NCBI GenBank assembly: GCA_030695415.1
Contig: JAUYQZ010000036.1
Span: 54,693 to 118,692, forward strand
Reading direction: 5' to 3'
Origin: Hylemonella sp.
Lineage (GTDB): Bacteria; Pseudomonadota; Gammaproteobacteria; Burkholderiales; Burkholderiaceae_C
DNA length: 64,000 nucleotides
The notes beneath the pieces are model-generated. The model was not told the origin of the DNA, ran no database searches, and worked only from the letters and a program-made list of their open reading frames with translations. Positions 10,013-20,516 of this stretch are shown piece after piece (the first letter of the stretch is position 1; each line of letters starts with the position of its first letter). Position numbers and translations under genes: made by a program.

Positions 10013-10834
10013 TCAGTAGCTCAGGCGCTCGGGCCGGATTTCCTGCAGGATGGTGGTGGCGATCTCTTCGATCGACTTGGTGGTGGTGGAGAGCCAGCGA
10101 ATGCCAGCGCGCCGCATCATGGACTCGGCTTCGCCCACCTCCATGCGGCAATTCTCCAGCGAGGCGTACTTCGAGTTGGGGCGGCGCTCGTTGCGGATTT
10201 CGCTCAGACGCTCGGGGTTGATGGTCAGTCCGAAGATCTTGGACTTGTGCGCCGCCAGGGCCGGTGGCAGATGCTGGCGCTCGAAGTCTTCCGGGATCAG
10301 CGGGTAGTTGGAGGCCTTCAGCCCGTACTGCATCGCGAGGTAGAGGGAGGTGGGCGTCTTGCCACTGCGGCTGACGCCCACCAGGATCACATCGGAACTG
10401 GCGAGGTCGCGGTTGGACTGGCCGTCGTCGTGCGCCAGCGAAAAGTTGATGGCCTCGATGCGGTCGTGGTAGGCCTGGCTCTTGCTCACGTCGCTGAAGC
10501 GGCCGATGCGGTGGTGCGACTTGATGCCCAGCTCATCTTCCAGCGGGTTCACGAAGGTGCCGAACATGTCCAGCAACATGCCCTTGCAGCCCTCATTGAT
10601 GATGGTGTGCACCTCCTCGTTGGCGAGGGTGGTGAAGACGATGGGCTTCTTGCCTTCGACCTCGGCCGCGTGGTTGATCTGGCGCACCGCCTGGTGGGCC
10701 TTGTCCACGGTGTCTATGAAAGGCAGGCGCACGTGGTGCAGCTGCACGTCGAACTGGGCCAGGATGGCGTTGCCAAAGGTCTCGGCCGTGATGCCGGTGC
10801 CATCGGAAACGAAGAAGACGGTGCGGTTGGGCAT
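10013..10834 (-). CDS. ppsR: Pyruvate,water dikinase regulatory protein (PPDK-regulatory/DUF299 family)
   Basis: MPNRTVFFVSDGTGITAETFGNAILAQF...; divergent from ppsA. Confidence 0.95.
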   Translation of the reverse strand: MPNRTVFFVSDGTGITAETFGNAILAQFDVQLHHVRLPFIDTVDKAHQAVRQINHAAEVEGKKPIVFTTLANEEVHTIINEGCKGMLLDMFGTFVNPLEDELGIKSHHRIGRFSDVSKSQAYHDRIEAINFSLAHDDGQSNRDLASSDVILVGVSRSGKTPTSLYLAMQYGLKASNYPLIPEDFERQHLPPALAAHKSKIFGLTINPERLSEIRNERRPNSKYASLENCRMEVGEAESMMRRAGIRWLSTTTKSIEEIATTILQEIRPERLSY

Positions 10835-11048
10835 GGTGTTGGGGCTGGCGCCAGGAAATTGTTATCGAGTTACATGCAAAAACAGCATGGTTTCCGCTGG
10901 GGGGGAATAAAATTGCCGATTCACCCATAGATTCTTCCATGCAACGCAACGCCCCACCAGAAAAAGAGCAAAGGCTGGCCGTTGGCATGGGCGCAAGCGG
11001 CATCGCGCCGGCTTGTTCACCCCGGTTTTTAAACTCTGGAGCTTTCCC

Positions 11049-13439
11049 ATGTCTGCACTTTTCAGCCCGACCGCCCTGGTCGTACCGTTTGAAAACCTGA
11101 GGATGACCGACGTCGAGGCGGTTGGCGGCAAGAACGCCAGCCTCGGCGAAATGATCTCGCAACTGCCTCAGGGGGTGCGCGTGCCCACGGGCTTTGCCAC
11201 CACGGCCCACGCCTTCCGCGAATTCCTGAAGCACGGCGGCCTGGCCGACCGCATCAACGCCAAGCTCGATGCCCTGGACACCGAGGATGTGCGTGCCCTG
11301 GCCACGGTCGGCGCCGAGATCCGTTCCATGGTCGAAGCGCAACCCTTTCCGGCTGATCTGGAAAAGGCGATCCGCGAAGACTTCGCCAAGCTGTCCGCTG
11401 GCAATCCGCAGGCCACCTTTGCCGTGCGCTCCTCGGCCACCGCCGAAGACCTGCCCGATGCCTCCTTCGCAGGCCAGCAGGAAACCTTCCTGAACGTGCA
11501 CGGCGTCGAGGAAGTGCTGCACAAGATGAAGGAGGTCTTCGCCTCCCTCTACAACGACCGCGCCATCAGCTACCGCGTGCACAAGGGCTTTGCCCACGCC
11601 GACGTGGCCCTGTCGGCCGGCGTGCAGCGCATGGTGCGCTCCGACCTGGGCGCGGCCGGCGTGATGTTCACCATCGACACCGAGTCCGGTTTCGAGGACG
11701 TGGTCTTCATCACCTCCAGCTACGGTCTGGGCGAGACAGTGGTGCAGGGCGCCGTGAACCCCGACGAGTTCTACGTGCACAAGCCCATGCTCAAGGCCGG
11801 CAAGCGCGCCGTGGTGCGCCGCAGCCTGGGCTCCAAGCTGATCCAGATGGTCTTCTCCACCCCCGAGGAGAAGAAGGCCGGCGGCAAGCTGGTCAAGACC
11901 ATCGACGTGCCGACCGAGCAGCGCAACCGCTATTCGCTGAGCGACGCCGACGTCGAGCAGCTGGCCAAATACGCGCTGGTGATCGAGCAGCACTACGGCC
12001 GCCCCATGGACATCGAGTGGGGCAAGGACGGTAGCGACGGCCAGCTCTACATCCTGCAGGCCCGTCCCGAGACGGTGAAGAGCCAGGCTGCCGGCACCGC
12101 CGAGATGCGATACAAGCTCAAGGGCCAGAGCGCCGTGCTGGCCGAAGGCCGCGCCATCGGTCAGAAGATCGGTACGGGCCCGGTGCGTCTGGTGCACAAC
12201 CTCAGCGAGATGGACAAGGTCCAGGCTGGCGACGTGCTGGTCACCGACATGACCGACCCGAACTGGGAGCCGGTGATGAAGCGCGCCAGCGCCATCGTCA
12301 CCAATCGTGGCGGCCGTACCTGCCATGCGGCCATCATCGCGCGCGAACTGGGCATCCCGGCCGTGGTGGGTTGCGGCGACGCGACCGAGACGCTCAAGGA
12401 CGGCACCCTGGTCACGGTCAGCTGCGCCGAGGGCGACACCGGCCACGTCTACGACGGCCTGCTCGAGATGGAAGTGACCGAAGTCCAGCGCGGCACCATG
12501 CCCGAGATCGACGTCAAGATCACCATGAACATCGGCAACCCGCAACTGGCCTTCGACTTCGCCCAGTTGCCCAACCACGGTGTGGGCCTGGCGCGGCTGG
12601 AGTTCATCATCAACAACAACATCGGCGTACATCCCAAGGCCATCCTGGACTACCCGAACATCGACGCCGATCTGAAGAAGGCCGTTGAGTCGGTGGCCCG
12701 CGGGCACGCCTCGCCGCGCGCCTTCTATGTGGACAAGGTGGCCGAGGGGGTGGCCACCATTGCCGCAGCCTTCTGGCCCAAGCCGGTGATCGTGCGCCTG
12801 TCGGACTTCAAGAGCAACGAGTACCGCAAACTCATCGGTGGCAGCCGCTACGAGCCCGAGGAAGAGAACCCCATGCTGGGCTTCCGCGGCGCGGCGCGCT
12901 ACCTGAGCGCCGACTTTGCCGGCGCCTTCGCCATGGAGTGTGAGGCCATGAAGCGCGTGCGCGAGGAGATGGGCTTGAGCAACGTCGAGCTCATGGTGCC
13001 TTTCGTGCGCACCCTGGGCCAGGCGAAGAAGGTGATCGACCTGCTGGGCCAGCACGGTCTCAAGCGGGGGGAGAACGGCCTGAAGATCATCATGATGTGC
13101 GAGGTGCCCAGCAACGCCATCCTGGCTGACGAATTCCTGGAGTTCTTCGACGGCTTCTCCATCGGCTCCAACGACCTGACCCAGCTGACCCTGGGCCTGG
13201 ACCGCGACTCCGGCATGGAGCTGCTGGCGGCCGACTTCGACGAGCGCGACCCGGCCGTCGAAGCCATGGTGGCGCGCGCCATTGCGGCCTGCCGCAAGCA
13301 GAACAAGTACGTCGGCATCTGCGGCCAGGGCCCCAGCGACCATCCGGACTTCGCCAAATGGCTGGTCGAGCAGGGCATTACCTCGCTCTCCCTCAACCCC
13401 GATTCGGTGGTCGAGACCTGGAAGAAACTGGCCGAATAA
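11049..13439 (+). CDS. ppsA: Phosphoenolpyruvate synthase
   Basis: ...[23 protein letters not shown]... and ...[20 protein letters not shown]... Confidence 0.97.
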   Translation: MSALFSPTALVVPFENLRMTDVEAVGGKNASLGEMISQLPQGVRVPTGFATTAHAFREFLKHGGLADRINAKLDALDTEDVRALATVGAEIRSMVEAQPFPADLEKAIREDFAKLSAGNPQATFAVRSSATAEDLPDASFAGQQETFLNVHGVEEVLHKMKEVFASLYNDRAISYRVHKGFAHADVALSAGVQRMVRSDLGAAGVMFTIDTESGFEDVVFITSSYGLGETVVQGAVNPDEFYVHKPMLKAGKRAVVRRSLGSKLIQMVFSTPEEKKAGGKLVKTIDVPTEQRNRYSLSDADVEQLAKYALVIEQHYGRPMDIEWGKDGSDGQLYILQARPETVKSQAAGTAEMRYKLKGQSAVLAEGRAIGQKIGTGPVRLVHNLSEMDKVQAGDVLVTDMTDPNWEPVMKRASAIVTNRGGRTCHAAIIARELGIPAVVGCGDATETLKDGTLVTVSCAEGDTGHVYDGLLEMEVTEVQRGTMPEIDVKITMNIGNPQLAFDFAQLPNHGVGLARLEFIINNNIGVHPKAILDYPNIDADLKKAVESVARGHASPRAFYVDKVAEGVATIAAAFWPKPVIVRLSDFKSNEYRKLIGGSRYEPEEENPMLGFRGAARYLSADFAGAFAMECEAMKRVREEMGLSNVELMVPFVRTLGQAKKVIDLLGQHGLKRGENGLKIIMMCEVPSNAILADEFLEFFDGFSIGSNDLTQLTLGLDRDSGMELLAADFDERDPAVEAMVARAIAACRKQNKYVGICGQGPSDHPDFAKWLVEQGITSLSLNPDSVVETWKKLAE

Positions 13440-13482
13440 CTCATCAGCGTAGACGGAGCCAGGTATAAGCTGGCACCGCCAG

Positions 13483-13518
13483 AAACGGGCCGTTCCTCCT
13501 TGGGGCGGCCCGTTTTTT
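13483..13518 (+). terminator. Rho-independent terminator of ppsA
   Basis: AAACGGGCCG...CGGCCCGTTTTTTT hairpin with T-tract. Confidence 0.85.
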
Positions 13519-13638
13519 TCTCGATTACGGGAAAACCCTGTCAGTGTTTTACCTCGGAAGGTCAGCTATTGGTCAGCCCTGTAAGAGAGTCGTAAGCGCT
13601 GCCCTAACAATGCCCCCAACCGCATTGTTTAGGTCTCC

Positions 13639-13935
13639 ATGCTCGCTGTCGCGTCCACCCTCAAGCTGATTGCTGAAATCGCCCTCCTGGCCCTGCTCGG
13701 TCAGTGGCTGCTGGGCTTGCTGGCCGGCGCCAAAAAGGATCAGAACCTTTTTTATCAGATCCTGCAGATCATGACCCGGCCCTTCGTGTCTGCGGCCCGG
13801 CTGCTCACTCCCAAGCTGGTACTGGACCGCCACGTGCCGCTGGTGGCCTTTCTGTTGCTGTTCTTCATCTGGCTGGGTACCACCATCTACAAGATCCAGA
13901 CCTGCGTCAAGATCGGCGTGGAGCTGTGCAAATGA
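13639..13935 (+). CDS. Conserved hypothetical small membrane protein
   Basis: 98 aa with hydrophobic segments; ATGA overlap with downstream TPR gene. Confidence 0.75.
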   Translation: MLAVASTLKLIAEIALLALLGQWLLGLLAGAKKDQNLFYQILQIMTRPFVSAARLLTPKLVLDRHVPLVAFLLLFFIWLGTTIYKIQTCVKIGVELCK

Positions 13936-14519
13936 GCACCCGCCTGGTTTACTACTACCTCAAGCTGCAGGCCATGGCCCTGCTGGTCTTCAATCGCCGG
14001 GAAGCCGCCCTGCTGGTGTTCGACCTGATACTGGAGCGTGTGCCGGATGACCGGTACGCCCTGGCCAGCCAGGCCCAGGTGCTGGTTCAACTGGGTCGCC
14101 GCGACGAAGCGCTCGCCCTGCAGGAGCGGCTCGTGACGCTCTATCCCGACAACCTGCCCTCCTGGTTCAACCTGGGCTATCTCCTGGAAGAGGATGGGCG
14201 CCATGAGCGCGCCGAGGCGGCCTTCCGCCGCGTCATCGAGCTCGACCCCAAGATGGACCGCGCCTGGTATGGCCTGGCCCTGGTGCTGATCAAGATGCGC
14301 CGCTTTGACGAGGCGGTGGTGGTGCTTAAGAAGAACACGGAACTGCAGCCCATGAGCCCGTTCGGCTGGTATCAGCTGGCGCGGGTTCATGTGGACCGGC
14401 ACGAACCCGAGGAGGCGGTGAAGATCATTCGCCATCTCAAGGGGTTCGAGCCCAAAGTAGCCGCCCAGCTGGAACGCGAGACGGGCTTGCATGCAAGCCC
14501 GGCCACGCAGCCCAGCTGA
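13932..14519 (+). CDS. Tetratricopeptide repeat protein
   Basis: TPR pattern ...LPSWFNLGYLLEEDGRHERAEAAFRRVIELDPKMDRAWYGLALVL... Confidence 0.85.
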   Translation: MSTRLVYYYLKLQAMALLVFNRREAALLVFDLILERVPDDRYALASQAQVLVQLGRRDEALALQERLVTLYPDNLPSWFNLGYLLEEDGRHERAEAAFRRVIELDPKMDRAWYGLALVLIKMRRFDEAVVVLKKNTELQPMSPFGWYQLARVHVDRHEPEEAVKIIRHLKGFEPKVAAQLERETGLHASPATQPS

Positions 14520-14649
14520 GCGGGTACTTGAGGCCTTGGTGCAAGCCGAGGCCGGATAACGATAAGCCGCGATCCGGCAGCAGGCCACCAGGAGACGGGT
14601 GGTGATCGCGAAATGCCCGAAAGGGTGACTTTGTTGGAGGTAGGTAAAC

Positions 14650-14910
14650 ATGGAGTTGACCGAAAGTCATCGCCAATACTGGCGGAAGAACCTGAACGTC
14701 ACGGCAATCCTGCTGGCGATCTGGTTCGTGGTGACCTTTGTCGTGGGCTATTTCGCCCGCGACCTGAGCTTCACTTTCTTTGGCTGGCCATTCAGCTTTT
14801 ACATGGGCGCACAGGGCTCGCTGATCGTGTATTGCGTGATCATCTGGTTTTACGCCCGTTACATGAACAATCTGGACATCGAACACGGTGTCCAGGAAAG
14901 CGAGGAGTAA
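14650..14910 (+). CDS. DUF4212 family protein, sodium/substrate symporter small subunit
   Basis: HRQYWRKNLNVTAILLAIWFVVTFVVGYFARDLSF... and position upstream of SSS symporter. Confidence 0.92.
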   Translation: MELTESHRQYWRKNLNVTAILLAIWFVVTFVVGYFARDLSFTFFGWPFSFYMGAQGSLIVYCVIIWFYARYMNNLDIEHGVQESEE

Positions 14911-14913
14911 ATC

Positions 14914-17037
14914 ATGGCTGGAATGTTTGGTAACGACGCGGGGCCGTCTGATGCCGCCTCCAACAAGGCCTTCAAGCAGGGCTTGAACAAAGTTTACAAG
15001 TGGTACACGGGTGGATTCCTGATCTTTGTGGTGGCCCTGGCCATCCTGGAGCAGATGGGTCTGCCGCGCAGCTGGATTGGCTTCATCTTCCTGCTGGCCA
15101 CCATCGGCCTGTATGCCGGTATCGGCATCATGAGCCGCACCACCGACGCCGCGGAATACTACGTGGCCGGTCGCCGCGTGCCTGCCGTCTACAACGGCAT
15201 GGCCACGGGCGCTGACTGGATGTCTGCCGCCTCCTTCATCGGCATGGCCGGTACCCTGTACCTGACGGGCTACGGCGGGCTGGCCTTCATCATGGGCTGG
15301 ACCGGTGGCTACTGCCTGGTCGCGCTGTTCCTGGCGCCCTACCTGCGCAAGTTCGGCCAGTTCACGATCCCCGACTTCCTTGGTGAGCGCTACGGCGGCA
15401 ACACCGCGCGTTTCGTCGGCATCCTGATCGCGATCCTGGTGTCCTTCGTCTACGTGGTGGCACAGATCTACGGCGTGGGCCTGATCACCGCCCGCCTGAC
15501 CGGCGTGGCTTTCGAGATCGGTATTTTCATGGGCCTGGCCGGTATCCTGGTGTGCTCCTTCCTCGGCGGCATGCGCGCCGTGACCTGGACCCAGGTGGCG
15601 CAGTACATCATCCTGATCGTGGCCTACATGATCCCGGTGGTGTGGTTGTCCGTGAAGCAGACCAACGTGCCGGTGCCGCAAGCCATCTACGGCTCGCAAC
15701 TGGAGAAGGTCACGGCCAAGGAAAAGCAGCTGACCAACGACCCCAAGGAACTGGAAGTTCGCGAGATCTTCAAGCAGCGCTCCGCCACCCTGGCCGAGAA
15801 GCTCAAGGATCCCGCCGCTGCCCTGGCTGCCGACAAGGCCGCCGCCGAGCAGAAAGTGGCCGAGCTGAAGGCCGCCAACGCCCCGGGTGCCGATATCGCC
15901 GCCGCCGAGAAGGCGCTGGCTGCCTTGCCCAAGGACGCTGCTGCTGCAAGGGCCGCCTGGACTGCCGCCAAGGCCGGTGCCGACACCAAGTCGCGCCCGC
16001 TCAACGGCATGCCCGAGCACGCCAAGCCCTTCGTTGGCGATCCCAACGGCGATGCCAAAGCCAAGGAAGCCTTCGACACCTCGCGTCGCAACTTCCTCGC
16101 GCTGATCTTCTGCCTGATGGTGGGTACCGCTGCGCTGCCGCACATCCTGATGCGCTACTACACGGTGCCCAGCGTGAAGGAAGCCCGTGAGTCGGTGACC
16201 TGGTCGCTGTTCTTCATCTTCCTGCTGTACTTCACGGCGCCGGCACTGGCCGTGCTGGTCAAGTTCGAGGTCTTCAGTGTGCTGGTGGGCACCCCGTTTG
16301 ACCAGCTGCCGGCCTGGGTCGCATCGTGGGCCAAGGTCGACCCGACCTTGCTGTCCGTGGTTGACATCAACAAGGACAACATCCTGCAGCTCAACGAGAT
16401 GAGCATCGGCGGCGACATCATCGTGCTGGCCACCCCGGAAATCGGTGGCCTGCCCTATGTGATCTCCGGCCTGGTGGCCGCTGGCGGTCTGGCCGCTGCG
16501 CTCTCCACGGCTGACGGCCTGCTGCTGACCATCGCCAACGCGCTGTCGCATGACCTGTACTACAAGATGATCGATCCGAATGCCTCTACGGGCCGTCGCG
16601 TGACCATCTCCAAGGTCCTGCTGCTCGTCGTGGCGCTGCTGGCAGCCTACGTGGCCTCGCTGAAGGTGGCTGACATCCTGTTCCTGGTGTCCGCAGCCTT
16701 CTCGCTGGCGGCGGCAGGCTTCTTCCCGGCCCTGGTGCTTGGCATCTTCTGGAAGCGCGCCACCGGTCCGGCAGCCGTGCTGGGTATGCTGGCTGGTGTG
16801 TCGGTCACGTTCTATTACATGGCCGTCAATCAGCCGTGGCTGCGCTCGGTGTTCGGTGTCACGGACCCGGTCAGCCTGTGGTACGGCATCCTGCCGATCT
16901 CGGCCGGTGTCTTCGGCATGCCCATCGGCATGGCGGTGATCATCCTGGTGAGCCTGGTCACCCCGGCTCCCAACAAGAAGATCCAGGAACTGATCGAGCA
17001 TGTGCGTTACCCGAACCTGGGTGGCAGCAAGGCCTGA
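14914..17037 (+). CDS. Sodium:solute (acetate-type) symporter, VC_2705-like, with large hydrophilic insertion
   Basis: SSS core ...DAAEYYVAGRRVPAVYNGMATGADWMSAASFIGMAGTLY...; Ala/Lys-rich insertion. Confidence 0.92.
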   Translation: MAGMFGNDAGPSDAASNKAFKQGLNKVYKWYTGGFLIFVVALAILEQMGLPRSWIGFIFLLATIGLYAGIGIMSRTTDAAEYYVAGRRVPAVYNGMATGADWMSAASFIGMAGTLYLTGYGGLAFIMGWTGGYCLVALFLAPYLRKFGQFTIPDFLGERYGGNTARFVGILIAILVSFVYVVAQIYGVGLITARLTGVAFEIGIFMGLAGILVCSFLGGMRAVTWTQVAQYIILIVAYMIPVVWLSVKQTNVPVPQAIYGSQLEKVTAKEKQLTNDPKELEVREIFKQRSATLAEKLKDPAAALAADKAAAEQKVAELKAANAPGADIAAAEKALAALPKDAAAARAAWTAAKAGADTKSRPLNGMPEHAKPFVGDPNGDAKAKEAFDTSRRNFLALIFCLMVGTAALPHILMRYYTVPSVKEARESVTWSLFFIFLLYFTAPALAVLVKFEVFSVLVGTPFDQLPAWVASWAKVDPTLLSVVDINKDNILQLNEMSIGGDIIVLATPEIGGLPYVISGLVAAGGLAAALSTADGLLLTIANALSHDLYYKMIDPNASTGRRVTISKVLLLVVALLAAYVASLKVADILFLVSAAFSLAAAGFFPALVLGIFWKRATGPAAVLGMLAGVSVTFYYMAVNQPWLRSVFGVTDPVSLWYGILPISAGVFGMPIGMAVIILVSLVTPAPNKKIQELIEHVRYPNLGGSKA

Positions 17038-17065
17038 TGACGATCTGATCTAGGTCAGAACATGA

Positions 17066-17095
17066 GCCCGGCAACGCAAGTTGCCGGGCTTTTTT
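17066..17095 (+). terminator. Rho-independent terminator of symporter operon
   Basis: GCCCGGCAAC-gcaa-GTTGCCGGGC-TTTTTT. Confidence 0.92.
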
Positions 17096-17150
17096 CATGG
17101 GGATTGCGCTAAGCTAGACACGTGCGCAACGCATGCTAGGACCTTTTCAC

Positions 17151-19064
17151 ATGACACAAGCTACCTCAGCACCCGTCACCACGACGACGGCCCAGATGCC
17201 ATCGGGCAGCTTGTTGGGCAATCTGCGTCAGGAACTGGCGCGCTACACACCGTTTTCCCAGATGGAAGCGTCCGACCTGGACTTCTTCCTCAGCCACGTG
17301 GAGCAGCTTTACTTCGCGCCCGGTGAGACCCTGATCGAGCCGGCCAACGGCGAGGTGAAAGAGCTTTTTTTCATCCGCCAGGGGGCGGTCAGCGGCAAGC
17401 GTGGACTGGCCGATCTCTCGGGGGGGGCCTTCCAGTACGAGACGGGCGACCTCTTCCCCATCAGTGCGGCCTTGGCCGGGCGCGCCGTGACGGCCAGCTA
17501 CGAGGCCACGACCGACACCTTCGTGCTGTCCCTGCCCGTGAGTACCATGCAGGCCCTGGCGCAAAAGAGCGTGTCCTTTGCCGATTTCCTGAACCGGCGC
17601 GTGCTCAAGTTCCTGGACCTGTCGCGCCAGGCCCTGCAAGTGGCCTATTCCTCGCGCACCCTGGCCGAGCAGTCGCTGGAGACGCGTCTGGGCGATTTGA
17701 TGCCGCGTACACCCGTCACCTGCCGGCCAACGACGCCCTTGCGCGTGGCCCTGTCGGAGATGAACCAGCGCCGCATCGGCTCGATGCTGGTGACCAGCGA
17801 GCGCGGCGAGCCCCTGGGCATCCTCTCGCGTGACGACGTGCTGGGTCGGATCACGCTGAAGGAGGTGCCGCTGGAGACGCCGATCGGCGACGTGATGGTG
17901 CAGCCGGTGCACCATCTGACGCACGAGCACACGGCCGAGGATGCGGCGCTGCTGATGAGCCGCCACACCATCCGCCACGTGCCCATCACCCGCGACGGGG
18001 TGGTCGTGGGCATCGTCTCCGAGCGCGATCTCTTTGCCATGCAGCGCCTGAGCCTCAAGCACGTCAGCAGCTCCATCCGCGGCGCGGCCGACGTGGGCAT
18101 GCTCAAGCTGGTGGCGCAGGACATCCGCCGTTTCGCGCTCAGCCTGCTCAGCCAGGGCGTGCAGGCCCGCCAGCTGACCGCGCTGATCAGCCACCTCAAC
18201 GACGTGCTGACCGAACGCCTGCTCGAGCTCAAGGCGGCCGAGCACGGCATCGCGCTGGACCGCCTGTGCTGGCTGGCGCTGGGTTCGGAGGGGCGCAGCG
18301 AACAGACCATCGCCACCGACCAGGACAATGCGCTGATCCTGCCGGATGACGTCACGCCGGCGCAACGCGAGCAGATTCTGGCCTTCGCGCGCGACGTCAA
18401 CCAGGCCCTGGACGCCTGCGGTTACCCCTTGTGCAAGGGCGGCATCATGGCTGGCAACCCCGCCTGCTGTCTCACGCTTGGCGAGTGGCGTGAGCGTTTT
18501 TCGAGTTGGATCGAGCAAGGCGCGCCGCAGGACCTGCTCAACGCCAGCATCTACTTCGATTTCCGCTCGCTGGCCGGAGATGCCGGGCTGGCGCAGGCTC
18601 TGCGCGATGAGATCAGCGCACGGGTGCCGCAGGTCCCGCGTTTCCTCAAGCAGATGGCGCTCAACGCGCTCACCCGCCTGCCACCGCTGAACTGGGTCGG
18701 CGGCATCGCCACCGACGAGAAGGGGCGGATCGACCTCAAGCTGCAGGGCACGGCCATCTTTGTCGATGCGGCGCGCCTGTATGCCCTGGCCCAGGGCCTG
18801 TCACTCACCGGCACCCGCGAGCGACTCAAGGCGGTCGGTCCGGTGCTGGGCGTGCTGGCCCACGAGTACGAGGCCTGGGTGAGCGGCTTTGAATTCCTGC
18901 AGATGCTGCGCCTGCAGATCCAGCTGCAGGGCGGGGCGTCGGCCGAGTGGCCCAACCATGTGGAGCTGCTCAAGCTGAACGATATCGACCGGCGCATCCT
19001 CAAGGAGACCTTCCGGGTGGCGCGCAACCTGCAGCAGCGCATCCAACTTGACTACGAGCGTTGA
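17151..19064 (+). CDS. CNB-CBS-DUF294 putative nucleotidyltransferase-type signalling protein
   Basis: Cyclic-nucleotide-binding-like N-terminus, two CBS repeats (DVMVQPVHHLTHEHTAEDAALLMSRHTIRHVPI), DUF294 ...ALGSEGRSEQTIATDQDNALI... Confidence 0.9.
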   Translation: MTQATSAPVTTTTAQMPSGSLLGNLRQELARYTPFSQMEASDLDFFLSHVEQLYFAPGETLIEPANGEVKELFFIRQGAVSGKRGLADLSGGAFQYETGDLFPISAALAGRAVTASYEATTDTFVLSLPVSTMQALAQKSVSFADFLNRRVLKFLDLSRQALQVAYSSRTLAEQSLETRLGDLMPRTPVTCRPTTPLRVALSEMNQRRIGSMLVTSERGEPLGILSRDDVLGRITLKEVPLETPIGDVMVQPVHHLTHEHTAEDAALLMSRHTIRHVPITRDGVVVGIVSERDLFAMQRLSLKHVSSSIRGAADVGMLKLVAQDIRRFALSLLSQGVQARQLTALISHLNDVLTERLLELKAAEHGIALDRLCWLALGSEGRSEQTIATDQDNALILPDDVTPAQREQILAFARDVNQALDACGYPLCKGGIMAGNPACCLTLGEWRERFSSWIEQGAPQDLLNASIYFDFRSLAGDAGLAQALRDEISARVPQVPRFLKQMALNALTRLPPLNWVGGIATDEKGRIDLKLQGTAIFVDAARLYALAQGLSLTGTRERLKAVGPVLGVLAHEYEAWVSGFEFLQMLRLQIQLQGGASAEWPNHVELLKLNDIDRRILKETFRVARNLQQRIQLDYER

Positions 19065-19065
19065 C

Positions 19066-19713
19066 ATGGCTTGGCTCAACTGGCTCAAGGGACGGGGCGA
19101 TTTCGCGGTGAACGAGAAGCGCTGGGTCATGCTGGACGTTGAAACCAGCGGTCTGGACCCGAATGGCGACCGCCTGCTGGCTATTGCGGCCATCGCCATG
19201 CGCGTGGACTGGGAGCGCAAGCGTCTGAGTGTGGACCTGGGCGACAGCTTTGAAGTGGTGTTGCGCCAGGAGCAGGTCACGGAAGCCAAGGACAACATCC
19301 TGCTGCATGGCATCGGCGTGCAGCGCCAGCGCGAGGGCATGGCGCCCGACGCCGCCCTGGAGGCCTTCGCCGGGTTTGTCTGGCAGTCTCCGCTGCTGGC
19401 TTTCCATGCGGCCTTTGACCAGGCCATGATCACCCGCCACATGCGCCACTACCTCGGGCGCACGCTGCCCAACCCCTGGGTGGACATCGAGCAACTGTGC
19501 GCCGTCACGCACGAGAAAGTGCGGGCCCGCTCGCTGGATGAATGGATGGCGAATTTCGGCATCGAGTGCGCGGTGCGCCACCAGGCTGCCGCCGACACCC
19601 TGGCCGAATGCGAGGTGCTGCTGCGTATCTGGCCTGGCGTGGCGGCCCAGTGCGACAGCTGGCGCGACGTCGAGCGCCTGGCCCGGCAGCAGCGCTGGAT
19701 CGCCCGCGCCTGA
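19066..19713 (+). CDS. 3'-5' exonuclease (DnaQ/DEDD family)
   Basis: [26 protein letters not shown]... and ...[15 protein letters not shown]... Confidence 0.88.
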   Translation: MAWLNWLKGRGDFAVNEKRWVMLDVETSGLDPNGDRLLAIAAIAMRVDWERKRLSVDLGDSFEVVLRQEQVTEAKDNILLHGIGVQRQREGMAPDAALEAFAGFVWQSPLLAFHAAFDQAMITRHMRHYLGRTLPNPWVDIEQLCAVTHEKVRARSLDEWMANFGIECAVRHQAAADTLAECEVLLRIWPGVAAQCDSWRDVERLARQQRWIARA

Positions 19714-19754
19714 TCCCCGGTCGGGGTGGGGGTGGGGCCGGCGGGAGATTGGGC

Positions 19755-19760
19755 TATAAT
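19755..19760 (+). promoter_or_regulatory. -10 element (TATAAT) upstream of rpsF
   Basis: TATAAT 67 nt before rpsF ATG. Confidence 0.45.
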
Positions 19761-19776
19761 GCTCGGTTCCCACCTT

Positions 19777-19805
19777 GCCGCACCCCAGTAGACGCCGGGG
19801 GCGGC
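19777..19805 (+). promoter_or_regulatory. rpsF leader hairpin, candidate S6:S18 autoregulatory motif
   Basis: GCCGC-A-CCCC-AGTAGACGCC-GGGG-GCGGC hairpin in rpsF 5'UTR with CCG at the loop/stem junction. Confidence 0.5.
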
Positions 19806-19826
19806 TTCCATCCACAAGGAGTTTCA

Positions 19827-20192
19827 ATGCGTCATTATGAAATCGTTCTCATGATCCATCCGGATCAGAGCGAGCAGGTTCCCGCCATGCTCGAGCGCTA
19901 CAAAAGCATGATCACCACCGGCGGTGGCAAGATCCACCGCGTTGAAGACTGGGGCCGTCGTCAGATGGTCTACATGATCAACAAGCTGGCCAAGGCCCAC
20001 TACCTGTGCCTGAACATCGAGGCTGACCAGGCCGTGATGGCCGAACTGGAGCATGCCTTCAAGTTCAACGACGCCGTGCTGCGTCACCTCACGGTTCTGA
20101 AGAAGAAGGCCGACACCGGCCCGTCTTCCATGATGAAGACCGTCGAGCGTGAAGACGCCCGCAAGGCCCAGCAGGCTGAATTCCAGGCCTGA
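19827..20192 (+). CDS. rpsF: 30S ribosomal protein S6
   Basis: [25 protein letters not shown]... Confidence 0.98.
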   Translation: MRHYEIVLMIHPDQSEQVPAMLERYKSMITTGGGKIHRVEDWGRRQMVYMINKLAKAHYLCLNIEADQAVMAELEHAFKFNDAVLRHLTVLKKKADTGPSSMMKTVEREDARKAQQAEFQA

Positions 20193-20204
20193 TCGTTAAG
20201 AGGA

Positions 20205-20504
20205 GTGAACCCCGGCGCCAACCAGCTGGACTTGAACGCTTCGATCGCAGAGCTCAATGCCATGCGGTACACGCCGGCCGGAGTGCCGGCCCTGGACCTG
20301 AGACTCGAACACGAGTCGATGCGCCAGGAAGCAGGTCAGGATCGGCAGGTGAAAGCCAGCGTCAAGTCGGTTGCCTTTGGTGCGCTGGCCGAGCGGCTTG
20401 CCAAGCAGGCGGTCGGCAGCAGCTGGAGGTTTCAGGGCTTCGTCGCCACTCCCCGCAACGGCAGGAACCTGGTGTTCCACATCCAAGATTTCAGTCAAGA
20501 TTAA
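20205..20504 (+). CDS. priB: Primosomal replication protein N
   Basis: GTG start; OB-fold protein ...LNASIAELNAMRYTPAGVPALDLRLEHES...; between rpsF and rpsR. Confidence 0.93.
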   Translation: MNPGANQLDLNASIAELNAMRYTPAGVPALDLRLEHESMRQEAGQDRQVKASVKSVAFGALAERLAKQAVGSSWRFQGFVATPRNGRNLVFHIQDFSQD

Positions 20505-20516
20505 ACAGGAGGCCTC

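Noticed and set aside
10593-13343. 916-aa antisense ORF opposite ppsR/ppsA
   Set aside because: Shadow ORF from high-GC third positions; low-complexity His/Gly/Ala/Val-rich translation; the opposite strand encodes clear ppsA
14437-17001. 854-aa antisense ORF opposite the symporter
   Set aside because: Same codon-bias artefact; forward strand encodes DUF4212 and SSS symporter
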